This document shows positions 1 through 10,849 of a stretch of DNA of 64,000 bases, piece by piece. Every line of letters starts with the position of its first letter. The first letter of the stretch is position 1. The stretch lies in contig CANXME010002514.1 in the NCBI GenBank assembly GCA_948144175.1, positions 124,001 to 188,000 of the forward strand. The letters are read 5' to 3'. Below the pieces are notes generated by a model. That model was not told the DNA's origin, made no database searches, and saw only the letters and a program-made list of their open reading frames with translations. The DNA comes from Closterium sp. NIES-65 (taxonomy: Eukaryota; Streptophyta; Zygnematophyceae; Desmidiales; Closteriaceae). The translations under genes were made by a program, and so were the position numbers.

Positions 1-1334
1 CTCTCCACCTCACCGTAGTGTACACGCAGAACAGGAAGGCCGAGCTGAAACTCTCGCTGAACTGATGACGGGCAGCGAGGATCCAGTCGATCAGCAGCTC
101 AGTTACCTCACCCTTGCGGCGCAAGGGGAAGACTGTGGTGTGACATGAGTAGTCGTCAACGACCAGCAGAAAGTAGCGCTTGTGACCCTGTTCACGGACG
201 CGGGCGGGGCCCCATACGTTCATGTGAAGAGTCTCCAGGAGAGCCTTCGTCAGAGGGAATTCGGAGGAGTGAGAAGCGGCGCGCTGCCGCCCCTTGACGC
301 AAGGAACGCAGGTAGGGGCAGGCCCCGGGGGAAGGGGAGGAAGAGACCGGGGAAGACCAGTGACAAGGACACGGGAGGCCATGCCTCTGAGACGAGGCAG
401 GGAGGGGTGACCAAGGCGGTGGTGCCAGAGGAGAGTCTGGTGGGACAGGAGGCGACACGAGCAAGGGGCAGACTCAGGACCAGACCGGGACGCTGCAGCA
501 AACACCTGACCCGACGCGGCTACCTGATGAGACTCAGCAACCGGAGGAGACACTGTAGTCAGGTTGTACAGGCTCGACCCTGGCTGACGGGTGAACGTGG
601 CCAGGTGTCGGCCCATTCGAGTATACGAACAGTGGGTCACCCGCTGACCTCCAGGAGTGAACTGGTCAACCTACGCGTCCTGAAGTTCAGCTCCACTCAC
701 AAAGTTTGTGGAGAACGAGGGAAGGTGGAGGCCAGACAGAGAGCCAGACAGGACCGCCGGACACGGCAGAACCTTGGAGGAGTGTGCAAGGACCGGATCC
801 CCAGAGCGGTCAGCGAGAGAGACTGCCCCTGGCCGACTGAGCGGCGAGAGTGTGGTGCAGTCGTGAAAGAAGGAGCAGGAAGCACCCGAGTCAAGGGTGA
901 AAGTGTGCAAGGCCGCAGCAAGCGCAGTGCCAGAGAGAGCAGACTCACCAGCACCTGGAGCAGTGGACTCACTTGCGCCTAGAGCAGCAGCTTCACCAGT
1001 ACCTAGAGCAGCAGACTCTATACCTAGGTCAGGCGGCACACACAGGTAACAGGCACCCTCAGCACAAGTAGGCAATGCATACATGGCAGTGAGGATAGCA
1101 TCATAGTTAAGAGCAAAGGTATATATCCTCTCTCTAAGCAGCTCCACCCAAGAGGGGAGCTCAGCGTCGTCGCCAAACTCTGTACGCCAGGCGTCACTCA
1201 GACTGGAGAAGCAGCAGGACTCTGTGTGACCAACTGTCCCGCAAGGCTGACCAGCCCGAGCACCAGTGCGAATGACATACAGGTACCATAATCTGAGCAT
1301 ACCACTCACAAAGCTGCTGGGGCGAATAGGACCA

Positions 1335-1655
1335 CGCGCGGACGCTGCTCCAGCTGCACCTGGTCACTACCAGAAGCTCCCGAACGACCCATTATAGGGC
1401 GACTTCCTGGCCACCCCTACAACCCCAACTAGCGTACCACTCACGAAGCCGCTGGGGAGTAAGGGTCTCGCGTGGACGCCGCTGCAGCTGCATCTGGCCA
1501 CTGCCAGAAGCTCCCGGCTGACCAGCTCCAGGGTGACTGCCACTACGACCGCCGCCACAACCCCAACCAGCGTACTACTCAGGAAGCTGCTAGGGTGTGA
1601 GGGACACGCGCGGATGTTGCTGGAGCTGCATCTGGCCACCGCCAGTAGCAAGAGT
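1335..1655. repeat. Tandem repeat, period about 135 bp, ~2.4 units
   Basis: Three successive stretches begin near 1337, 1471 and 1608 with variants of GCGCGGACGCTGCTCCAGC and continue with CTGGCCACTGCCAGAAGCTCC. The first two end with variants of CAGCGTACCACTCACGAAGC. The units differ at many positions, so the duplication is not recent. They lie in the Gag or leader part of Copia-1. Confidence 0.7.
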
Positions 1656-1749
1656 AGCACCTAGGGCAGCAACACCTAGGGCTCCTCTATTTTTTGTTTT
1701 TTTAAAGAACTATTTATTTATTTTAGGGTTTGGCAGGGCGCACTAGGCG

Positions 1750-1930
1750 CTGCAGAGGTGGCTCGCGGGCTGCACGGGTGGCTCGTGGGCTGCACGGGTG
1801 GCTCGCGGGCTGCAACAGGTAGGCGCGCTAGCTGTAGGGGCGGTTCGCGGGCTGCAGTGGAGGCTCGCGGGCTGCAGACGGGCTGCGCACGGGCTGCAAG
1901 GGTCTGCGCGCGGGCGGCTTGCACGGGGCG
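1750..1930. repeat. GC-rich minisatellite, ~20-bp unit
   Basis: The unit is close to GGGTGGCTCGCGGGCTGCAC. The first three copies are nearly perfect and later ones are degenerate. Both strands have long arginine- or proline-rich open frames here that follow from the repeat composition and are not credible genes. Confidence 0.75.
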
Positions 1931-2044
1931 GCGCGTCGCGAGGCCGGCAGGGGCGGCGCGCAGGCAGGCAGGGCAGACGGGCGTCGCGGCGGGCTGGGGC
2001 AGCTCGCTCTGGTGACGCGACGAGCACGGGCAGGGCTGACGGGC

Positions 2045-2175
2045 AACGCGACAGGCTGCAGGGGCGCGCGACGTGACGGGCTGCAGGGGCGTGCGACGGG
2101 ACGAGCTGCAGGGGCGCACGGCGCGGCGGGCAGCAGGGGCGCGCGACGCGACGGTCAGCAGGGGCGCTTACCAGG
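2045..2175. repeat. GC-rich minisatellite, ~25-bp unit, about 5 copies
   Basis: The unit approximates GACGGGCTGCAGGGGCGCG plus GACGT. It is separate from the 20-bp array to its left and the longer array to its right, though all three share the GGGCTGC or GGGGCG core. Confidence 0.7.
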
Positions 2176-2211
2176 GGCGGGTGCAGGGCAGGGTCGCGAT
2201 GGATGGTTAGG

Positions 2212-2525
2212 TCAGGGCCGCAACGGGGCGGATGTAGGGTAGAGCCGCGACGAGGCGGCGGCAGAGCAGGGCCGCGACGGGGCGGCGATAGAGCAGGGCC
2301 GCGACGGGGCGGCGATAGAGCAGGGCCGCGACGAGCGGCTGAGGGCAGGGCCGCAACGGGTGGCGGCAGGGCAGGGCCGCGACGGGCGGAGAGGTCAGGG
2401 CCGCGACGGGCGGCGAGGTCAGGGCTGCGACGGGTCGTTAGGGCAGGGCCACGACGGGCCGAGAGGGCAGGGCCGCTACGGGCCGAGAGAGCAGGGCCGC
2501 TATGGGCGGCACTAGGGCAGGGGGC
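2212..2525. repeat. GC-rich minisatellite, ~22-27-bp unit, about 12 copies
   Basis: The core CAGGGCCGCGACGGG recurs about twelve times with variable spacers such as GCGGCGATAGAG. The array lies between the Copia-1 primer-binding site and its Gag region, so it appears to belong to the element's 5' leader. Confidence 0.75.
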
Positions 2526-2628
2526 GCGACGGCGCAGGTGAGGCAGGCACGAGGCGCGCTTTGGGCAGGGCAGGAAAAAACGATCGTGGTGGGCCCTTAA
2601 AAAAAAAAACGTTCACACTAGGGAACCT
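2526..2628. other. Short spacer in the Copia-1 leader
   Basis: A GC-rich stretch followed by an 11-base A run near 2600-2610. I recognise no gene or motif here. Confidence 0.5.
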
Positions 2629-2640
2629 GCTCTGAAACCA
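2629..2640 (-). other. Primer-binding site of Copia-1
   Basis: On the minus strand the bases read TGGTTTCAGAGC, one mismatch from the initiator tRNA-Met primer-binding site TGGTATCAGAGC used by Cop-N. It directly abuts the proposed LTR end at 2641. Confidence 0.65.
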
Positions 2641-2652
2641 TGTGAAAGATAG
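2641..2652 (-). repeat. Copia-1 5' LTR, first 12 bp
   Basis: The LTR starts TGTGAAAGATAG on the plus strand and resumes after copy A at 10611. The break is the insertion point of copy A, whose target duplication GATAG is the last five bases here. Confidence 0.6.
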
Positions 2653-3745
2653 TGTTGGGTGCAAATTCACATTGCACGACATCCTGCCGTCTGTTTGTAC
2701 GAGTATGCGTGTGCGAATGCATTTGTGTGTGAATGGTATGTTTGTCTGTTTGCTTGCTTTCGCAATTTTCGCTTGAAGCATTTGCAGGTACTCGCAAAAT
2801 GTGCGCTTCGGCATAACATTGTACGCGCTATGAACAGTACAAGCAGAAAGGACGAGCTCGCAAAGGAACCCAAGATGGAAGCTTTGCGGTTCGGCTTATT
2901 TGATTGCGCGGATTCAGTTCTATCCAACTCGAAATTGTACTGTTTTGTTTGGTTGACTATAGTGTAGCAGGGCAGGCACTATAGGGGTACAATTTAGGTG
3001 AAGGTTGGATGTTGTTTGTCTGTATCTGCATGCTACAGGGCCAGGGGAAACCAGCGGAACCAGCATTTGGCTGGTTGGGCAAAGACAAAACAGGTTCTGT
3101 TTTTAGGACCTGAACCTGGTTGTTGTTTTCCCAGGTTGGAAAAACAGAACCAGAGGTTGTTCACCAACCTACCACCTGCTATTTTGTCCAGCCAGGTTGG
3201 TTCTGTTGCTTGGAATTATTTGGGATCATCCCTGGTTGTTCCCAGGTTGATTCCCAAGGTCCTTGCTAGCTAGAGCTATTTATTCCTTCTCTGTTTGTAC
3301 CTGAATATAGTGAAATTGATTCAAGTGAATTCCTCCCTTGCTGGAATTTCCTTTCTACGCGGTGCGACAGCGGAATGCTACCCGAGTCAACGCTAGTACG
3401 GTAGCACTCCAACGCTAGGCAAACGCTGTCCGAGCCATAACTTCGTAATGGCAGAACTTTTCGCGAGGCAACTTGGCTTATTTTAAAGCTCTTAGAGTGA
3501 GCTTCGATATAGGAAATTCTCAGCTTAGTCCGATCGACGGTCTGCACGATTCGCTGCGCGACGTTCAAGGTACTCTTGCTGTTTTGACTAAGTCCCTCTT
3601 GATCCCTCTCTCTACAAACTCGGACCCGAGGATAGGGGCTGGTCTTGTACCAGGCACCCAAGGACCCTTGGAGGTGACCCCGAGGAGAGGTTTTAAGTTT
3701 GATAAAGTCTTAATAGCTTGAGTTTATTAGGCCCTTACACCAACA
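2653..3745 (+). repeat. Cop-N LTR, 5' LTR of copy A (1,093 bp)
   Basis: Starts TGTTGGGTGC and ends CCTTACACCAACA, with TGTTGG/CCAACA terminal inverted bases. It serves as the reference copy for the hairpin cluster at 3058-3246. Short open frames within it recur in every LTR and are not genes. Confidence 0.97.
3058..3246. other. Cluster of small inverted repeats in the Cop-N LTR
   Basis: Perfect stems seen here: AACCAGC/GCTGGTT (3058-3076, loop ATTTG); AAAACAG/CTGTTTT (3087-3103, loop GTT); CAGGTTC/GAACCTG (3091-3118, an alternative pairing); AACCTGG/CCAGGTT (3113-3137); AGGTTG/CAACCT (3154-3170, loop TTCAC); GGGAT/ATCCC (3222-3232); CCTGG/CCAGG (3231-3246). Most recur in the other LTRs. I infer a structured RNA or a paired-site control region, without direct proof. 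Confidence 0.6.
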
Positions 3746-3748
3746 AGC

Positions 3749-3760
3749 TGGTATCAGAGC
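3749..3760 (+). other. Primer-binding site, Cop-N copy A
   Basis: TGGTATCAGAGC, three bases after the LTR end, complementary to the 3' end of initiator tRNA-Met as in most plant Copia elements. The same site follows the LTRs ending at 22079, 25796, 31558 and 39222. Confidence 0.9.
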
Positions 3761-5837
3761 TGCGTTATAGTGATCCTCAATAAAGGTAGCTATGGCGGGC
3801 AACACCTCGGCGGTAGCTGGTGAATCTTCAGCCCAAGATCGTAGCGGCAGCCAAGATTCTGGTGTTTCTGCGCCAAGGGGAGCACGAACAAGCCAGGGCT
3901 CGCTGATCAAGGAGGTGCTGAAAAACTTCACCGTCGAGAAGTTCAATGGTGAGGGCTATGATGATTGGGCCTGGAAAATGCAACTTTATTTCCGTCAGAT
4001 CGGTTTGCTGAAACTAATGATTGGGGAGGAGCCTAGACCGAGTGACCCCGCCCTTCAGGAAGATTGGGACGAGCGCGCCTCGGCTGGCTACTATTTGATG
4101 TCGCAGAGTTTGGAGCTGAACCAGCGTCACCACGTCATGCACCTGCTGCCGGAGGTTGAGTGCGGTCCGAAGGCGTGGACGGTGTTGAGGGAGCTGCACG
4201 CCCCGACCTCCGTTGTTGCAACATTGATGCTGGAGAGGGAGCTGTCCGCGTTGCGCCTGAGCGAGGGAGAGCCGGTGCAACCTGTCCTGGACAAATTGCG
4301 CGACCTCTACGCAAAGTTGGCGACCGCAGGAATCACCTACCCGGAGCAGACCAAGTGCCTGAAGATGCTCTCGCTGCTGCCGGAATCGTGGCTTCAATTC
4401 ACGAGCGGATTGAGCCTGCCGCAGAACCAGAGCTCGTGGACACTCGAGTGGGTGCGGACAAAGATTCTAGAGGAGGACTTCCGTCGCCGTCAACTGAGGG
4501 GTGGAGACGACGGCAGCAGCGGCTACGGGATGCAAGGGAGCCGACGTGGCAAAGGACGTGGCTTCGGTGGTGCTGGACGCGGTGCAAAGAAAGACGACGA
4601 CTCCAACGACCAACAAGGAGGTACCGGTTGGGGTCGCGGTGCGAAATCTGGACGTGGGGGCAAGTCGGGTGCTGGTGGCAAAATGAAAGGGAGTTGCTGG
4701 TATTGTGAGAAGGAAGGGCACCCCTGGTTTTTGTGCTATAAGAAACCCGATGGATGGACCCCCCAGAATCGTCACCAGGATGGCGGCGCGCGGAGGAACC
4801 AGAAAAACGGCGCCAACATGGTCGCTGATTTGTCCGACAACAACCCGAAGAGCAACGGTGGTGCGGAAAAGAAGAAGGAGCGCACCGCGGGCCAATTCTT
4901 CCATATGGGGGACAAGGGGGGGCAAGGAGACGCATCTGCTAAGGCTGGAGCAGAGCTGCACCCCCTGGACTATTGGGTGTTGGACACAGGCGCTGCTTGG
5001 ACAATGACGCCGCGCAAGGACCTGCTGGACGACGTACACGCTGCACCGATTAACGAGGTGTGCTCTGCCTCTGGACACATGTTGAAGGTGGCTGGTGCGG
5101 GACGAGCTGCGTTTAAGGGAGCGGATGGCAAGCCGGTGGTGCTGCACGACGTTCTCCTCGTCCCCGACCTGAAGGCCAACCTTATCTCCCTCCGTAAGCT
5201 TGGCAAGGCTGGGGTGAACACCAGCACGGATGGGGCTTGCACTTATAAGGGGAAGCTGGGCAATCGGGTGCTTTGGGATCTGCACGAGAGCAAGGACGTG
5301 TACAGATCTATGTGGCAGCTGCCGGCGCTGGCGTGGCATGGTGGGGGGCAGGCTGGAGAGGGGTCTGCATCCCAGGGGGAGTGCAACGCCGTTGGAGGGG
5401 TTGGTGTGAAAGTGTCGGCCAGATCTGGGGAGACGGATTGGGCAACTGCACACCGACGTTTGGGGCATGTGGCAATGCCTTTGCTGAAGCAGCTGGAGAA
5501 GGATGGAGCCGTTAAGGGCTTGAAGCTGAACGGACAACCACCCGATGATAACTGTGAAATTTGCCTCCTTTCAAAGTTCACCCGTTTCCCCTTCCATAGT
5601 GTGGCTGGCAGGAGCAAAAAGCCGTTGGAGCTGGTCCACATGGACTTGGTGGGGCCGCTGCCGGTGCAAGGGCACAAGGGGGAGCGGTATTTTCTAACCA
5701 TTGTGGATGACTGGAGCAGGCTAATGTGGGCGTATCCGCTGAAGCAGAAAGATCATGCCGCCTCCACGATTCGAGACGATTGGCTGCCGTTCGTGGAGAA
5801 GCAAGCGGAGTGTGTGGTGAAGCGAATTAGGACAGAT

Positions 5838-6930
5838 TGTTGGTGTAAGGGCCTAATAAACTCAAGCTATTAAGACTTTATCACACTTAAAACCTCTCCT
5901 CGGGGTCACCTCCAAGGGTCCTTGGGTGCCTGGTACAAGACCAGCCCCTATCCTCGGGTCCGAGTTTGTAGAGAGAGGGATCAAGAGGGACTTAGTCAAA
6001 ACAGCAAGAGTACCTTGAACGTCGCGCAGCGTATCGTGCAGACCGTCGATCGGATTAAGCTGAGAATTTCCTATATCGAAGCTCACTCTAAGAGCTTTAA
6101 AATAAGCCAAGTTGCCTCGCGAAAAGTTCTGCCATTACGAAGTTATGGCTCGGACAGCGTTAGCCTAGCGTTGGAGTGCTAGCGTACTAGCGTTGACTCG
6201 GGTAGCGTTCCGCCATCGCACCGCGTAGAAAAGAAATTCCAGCAAGGAAGGAATTCGCTTGAATCAATTTCACTATATTCAGGTACAAACAGAGAAGGAA
6301 TAAATAGCTCTAGCTAGCAAGGACCTTGGGAATCAACCTGGGAACAACCAGGGATGATCCCAAATAATTCCAAGCAACAGAACCAACCTGGCTGAACAAA
6401 ATAGCAGGTGATAGGTTGGTGAACAACCTCTGGTTCTGTTTTTCCAACCTGGGAAAACAACAACCAGGTTCAGGTCCTAAAAACAGAACCTGTTTTGTCT
6501 TTGCCCAACCAGCCAAATGCTAGTTCCGCTGGTTTCCCCTGGGCCTGTAGCATGCAGATACAGACAAACAACATCCAACCTTCACCTAAATTGTACCCCT
6601 ATAGTGCCTGCCCTGCTACACTATAGTCAACCAAACAAAACAGTACAATTTCGAGTTGGATAGAACTGAATCTGCGCAATCAAGTAAGCCGAACCGCAAA
6701 GCTTCCATCTTGGGTTCCTTTGCGAGCTCGTCCTTTCTGCTTGTACTGTTCATAGCGCGTACAATGTTATGCCGAAGCGCACATTTTGCGAGTACCTGCA
6801 AATGCTTCAAGCGAAAATTGCGAAAGCAAACAAACACACAAACATACCATTCACACGCAAATGCATTCGCACACGCATACTCGTACAAACAGACGGCAGG
6901 ATGTCGTGCAATGTGAATTTGCACCCAACA
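5838..6930 (-). repeat. Solo Cop-N LTR inside copy A
   Basis: A complete 1,093-bp LTR in reverse orientation, flanked by CAGAT at 5833-5837 and 6931-6935, lying in the integrase region of copy A. No internal sequence accompanies it, so it is the usual product of recombination between the two LTRs of one insertion. It shares rare variants with the 3' LTR of copy I (a GTTCAGCC and a CTATCACC stretch), so both probably come from one recent source. Confidence 0.95.
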
Positions 6931-9512
6931 CAGATCGGGGTGGTGAGTTCCTTGGAGCTGAGATGACGGCCTGGCTCAAGAAGCAGGGCATCCAGAGGGA
7001 GCTGACCACAGCTTACACCCCACAGTCCAACGGTGTAGCAGAACGGGCGAACCGGACAATTCTGGAGACAGCTAGGGCGCTGCTCATAGAATCTGGGCTG
7101 GGCAACTTGATGTGGCCCCATGCTGTTCGGCATGCTACCGTCGCTAGAAACAGGGTACTCACAAAGGTTGGGGATGACTCGTGGGTGCCGTTGGAGAGGT
7201 GGCTTGGGAGGAAGCCGCCGGTGGACATGCTGAGGGTGTTCGGTTGCATGGCAGTCGCCCACGTCCCCAAGACCTACCGCAGTAAGTTGGGGGCGAGTGC
7301 AATCTGGTGTGTGCATTTGGGGCTGGCTGCTGAGAGCAAGGGATGGCTGCTGTGGGAACCCTCCAAGGGTGTGTTATTTGACAGCAGGGATGTGAAGTTT
7401 GTTGAGGGCATGATGTATGGGAGCTGGGAGAAACAGCCGGAGGCCAGGGTGTCCCAGCAGATGGAGCAGATTACCATGCAGCTGGACCTGACTCCTAGTG
7501 TGTGGGAGGAGGGAGAGGAGGCAGCTGCAGAGGGTGGTGATAAAGAGAAGGTGCAGGAGGCACCTGCTGGTGGAGGTGATGGTGTGGAGATTAGCGGTAG
7601 CACTAGTGGAGCTGCTGGATCCGAGGGAGGAGAGCAGCAGCAGGGGAAAACTAAGAAGCCGAAGGGTGTTGTTATGAAGGGATGGGAGACACCCGTCTCC
7701 AGGCCAGGACGTACCCGTATGGCTACTAAGAAGCTGACTGCAGGAGCTGATGTAGCGGAGCAGCAGCTTGGGACCGAGGAGGCCTTGCTGATTCTACCGC
7801 ATGGCTATGATCCGGATGAGGAGGATGAGCCTGCGTACTGTTTTCTTGCCCCTGCACCAGAGGAACCAGCTAGCATGGAGGAGGCATTAGCTGGACCAGA
7901 TAGGGACAAATGGCTGGCTTCTAGGGATGCTGAGTACCAGAGCCTGCTGGATAATGGGACTTGGGAACTGGTGGTGCTGCCTGAGGGAAAGAAAGCGGTA
8001 CAATGCAAGTGGATACTAAGGATCAAGACTGACGACAAGGGGCAGGTCACCATCTACAAGAGTAGGTTGGTGGCTAAGGGGTTTATGCAGAAGGAGAAGC
8101 GGGACTTCAATGAGATCTTTGCTCCCACTGCCAAAACCCCTACCCTTCGTGTCTTGTTGGCAGATGCAGCCGTTGGTGGGAAGTTCATTATCTAGATGGA
8201 CATATCAACGGCATTCCTCAACGGGATTTTAGAGGAGGAGGTGTTCATGACGCAGCCACCTGTGTATGAGGATGGTACGGGCAGGGTGTGCAAGCTGAAA
8301 AAGTCCATCTACGGCTTGAAGCAGGAGCCACGCTGCTGGTACCAGAAGTTGGCAGCTGTTTTAGAGGAGATGGGATTCAGGACCAGCAGCTGTGATGAGA
8401 GCCTCTTTCTCAAGGGGGAGGGGGAGAAGCTGGTGCTGTTTCTGGTCTATGTGGACGACATTCTTCTCTTTAGCAGCAGCATGAAGGAGATCCAGAAGGT
8501 GCAGCAGCAGCTGATGGAGAACTTCAAGTGCAAGAACCTTGGGGAGGTAAAGTACTACCTCGGGATGCACGTGGAGAGAGATCTGGATCACAGGTGGTTG
8601 AAGCTGCACCAGGAGAAGTTCATCAAGGAGCTTGGGGAGAAGTACGGAATTGAGAATGAGCGCAAGGTTGCAACTCCCCTGCCAGCAGAATTCAAGCTTG
8701 TGAAAGCTGCAGAGGATGAAGGGGTTGAAGCCGAGGAGCAGCAGCAATTTCAGTCCTTGGTGGGCAGCCTCTTGTATGCAGCAGTTCACACGAGGCCCGA
8801 CATCTCTTTCTCGGTTGGGCAGCTGGCTAGGGTAGTGCAGAATCCATCAGAGGAGCAGGTGGATGCAGCTGAGCGTGTGGTGAAGTATCTGAGCTCTCAC
8901 CCAAGCATTGGAGTTCAATACTCCGCATCTGCACAGGTGAAGCAGAAAGGGGTTGAGGTGCTGAAAGAGAAGGGGGAGAGGCTTGGAGAAGGCAAGCTTT
9001 TTCTCACTTGCTTTACTGATGCTACGTGGGCCTCTGAGAAGGAGGATTCCTCATCTGTGGGAGGATACATCTGCGTAGTTGGAGGAGGACCGGTTAGTTG
9101 GAGGTCAAAGAAGCAGACGGAGACAGCACTCTCTTCCGTGGAATCAGAGTACATGGCGATGTTCCATGGGGTGAAGGAGGTGATTTGGCTGAGGAGGCTG
9201 TTGGAGGAGATTGGCCAGGAGCAAAAGGTTGCTACGCCGTTGTTTTGTGATAGCAAGGGAGCTCTTGGGATGGCCAGGAACGCTGTGCTTCATGGGCTGA
9301 ATAAGCACATGCGTATCAAGTGGCACTGGCTGCGTAAGGAGGTGAAGAGGGGGACGGTGAATCCGATCTACATCAAGACTCACCAGCAACCAGCAGACTT
9401 CCTCACAAAGAGGCTTGCGGATGAGCCTCATTGGCGTTGTGTGCGCATGAGTGGAATGAGCATGATCTAGTATGGAATGATGGGGATGCAGCCGGCAGGC
9501 TGAGGGGGAGTG

Positions 9513-10605
9513 TGTTGGGTGCAAATTCACATTGCACGACATCCTGCCGTCTGTTTGTACGAGTATGCGTGTGCGAATGCATTTGTATGTGAATGGTATG
9601 TTTGTCTGTTTGCTTGCTTTCGCAATTTTCGCTTGAAGCATTTGCAGGTACTCGCAAAATGTGCGCTTCGGCATAACATTGTACGCGCTATGAACAGTAC
9701 AAGCAGAAAGGACGAGCTCGCAAAGGAACCCAAGATGGAAGCTTTGCGGTTCGGCTTATTTGATTGCGCGGATTCAGTTCTATCCAACTCGAAATTGTAC
9801 TGTTTTGTTTGGTTGACTATAGTGTAGCAGGGCAGGCACTATAGGGGTACAATTTAGGTGAAGGTTGGATGTTGTTTGTCTGTATCTGCATGCTACAGGG
9901 CCAGGGGAAACCAGCGGAACCAGCATTTGGCTGGTTGGGCAAAGACAAAACAGGTTCTGTTTTTAGGACCTGAACCTGGTTGTTGTTTTCCCAGGTTGGA
10001 AAAACAGAACCAGAGGTTGTTCACCAACCTACCACCTGCTATTTTGTCCAGCCAGGTTGGTTCTGTTGCTTGGAATTATTTGGGATCATCCCTGGTTGTT
10101 CCCAGGTTGATTCCCAAGGTCCTTGCTAGCTAGAGCTATTTATTCCTTCTCTGTTTGTACCTGAATATAGTGAAATTGATTCAAGTGAATTCCTCCCTTG
10201 CTGGAATTTCCTTTCTACGCGGTGCGACAGCGGAATGCTACCCGAGTCAACGCTAGTACGGTAGCACTCCAACGCTAGGCAAACGCTGTCCGAGCCATAA
10301 CTTCGTAATGGCAGAACTTTTCGCGAGGCAACTTGGCTTATTTTAAAGCTCTTAGAGTGAGCTTCGATATAGGAAATTCTCAGCTTAGTCCGATCGACGG
10401 TCTGCACGATTCGCTGCGCGACGTTCAAGGTACTCTTGCTGTTTTGACTAAGTCCCTCTTGATCCCTCTCTCTACAAACTCGGACCCGAGGATAGGGGCT
10501 GGTCTTGTACCAGGCACCCAAGGACCCTTGGAGGTGACCCCGAGGAGAGGTTTTAAGTTTGATAAAGTCTTAATAGCTTGAGTTTATTAGGCCCTTACAC
10601 CAACA
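9513..10605 (+). repeat. Cop-N LTR, 3' LTR of copy A
   Basis: 1,093 bp, preceded by the purine-rich tract GGCTGAGGGGGAGTG. It differs from the 5' LTR of the same copy at a single base by eye. Confidence 0.97.
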
Positions 10606-10610
10606 GATAG

Positions 10611-10816
10611 AACGAGGAATGACTAGAAACAAGGCAGTACAAGGTTTCTGTAGGCAAAACCTAACAATACTGTACCCCACAAGGAGTGTTCCAATACAGC
10701 CTACAACATAGTTCTGACAAACAGTTACTCTTATATGACTTAGAAATTGTTATGTATAATAAGAAAGATTATGAAAAAAATAAAAAAGGCATTGTAGAAA
10801 TTGTTAAGGAAACACA
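10611..10816 (-). repeat. Copia-1 5' LTR, remainder
   Basis: Continues the LTR begun at 2641, making about 218 bp in all. The proposed end is AAACACA at 10810-10816, mirroring the TGTG start. The stretch is AT-rich, unlike its surroundings. The outer end is set only by the TGTG/CACA symmetry, so it is uncertain by some tens of bases. Confidence 0.5.
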
Positions 10817-10849
10817 TAAGTTTACTGCTCGAGAGCATGTTGGGGACGC

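Larger units (their letters stand above)
1..2640 (-). mobile_element. Copia-1: broken Ty1/copia element, 5' half
   Basis: Read on the minus strand, this is the front half of a Ty1/copia retrotransposon that runs off the left edge. From left to right on the plus strand I see the start of the integrase core (VVDDYS near 150), the zinc-binding pre-integrase region (HHRLGHPS, then CVPC, about 280-420), and the aspartic protease motif LDSGAS near 885-897. Upstream of these is a poorly conserved Gag-like stretch to about 1310. The 5' leader beyond it is filled with tandem repeats. The primer-binding site at 2629-2640 and the LTR from 2641 close the 5' end. The family differs from the Cop-N elements that dominate the window. 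It is broken in several places and is older than copy A, which sits in its LTR. Confidence 0.8.
2653..10605 (+). mobile_element. Cop-N copy A: full-length Ty1/copia element
   Basis: Complete from LTR to LTR. The 5' LTR is 2653-3745, the initiator-Met primer-binding site 3749-3760, the coding region 3792-9470 (split by an inserted solo LTR), the purine-rich tract just before 9513, and the 3' LTR 9513-10605. GATAG flanks it on both sides (2648-2652 and 10606-10610), so it landed in the Copia-1 LTR as one unit. Gag, zinc knuckle, protease, integrase, reverse transcriptase and RNase H follow in Copia order. Apart from the inserted LTR the coding region has about one break. By eye the two LTRs differ at one base in 1,093, so the insertion is very young. 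Confidence 0.95.

Noticed and set aside
1730-2530. CRISPR-like array
   Set aside because: Repeats are contiguous minisatellite units without unique spacers, in a eukaryotic retroelement setting.
1758-2541. Several 85-112-codon arginine/glycine-rich or proline/alanine-rich frames
   Set aside because: They are produced by GC-rich minisatellites read in any frame.
2998-3273. 91-codon open frame (MKVGCCLSVSACYRARGNQ...) repeated in most LTRs, and 82-131-codon frames on both strands of the LTR
   Set aside because: They lie inside a non-coding LTR, recur only because the LTR recurs, and match no protein family I know.
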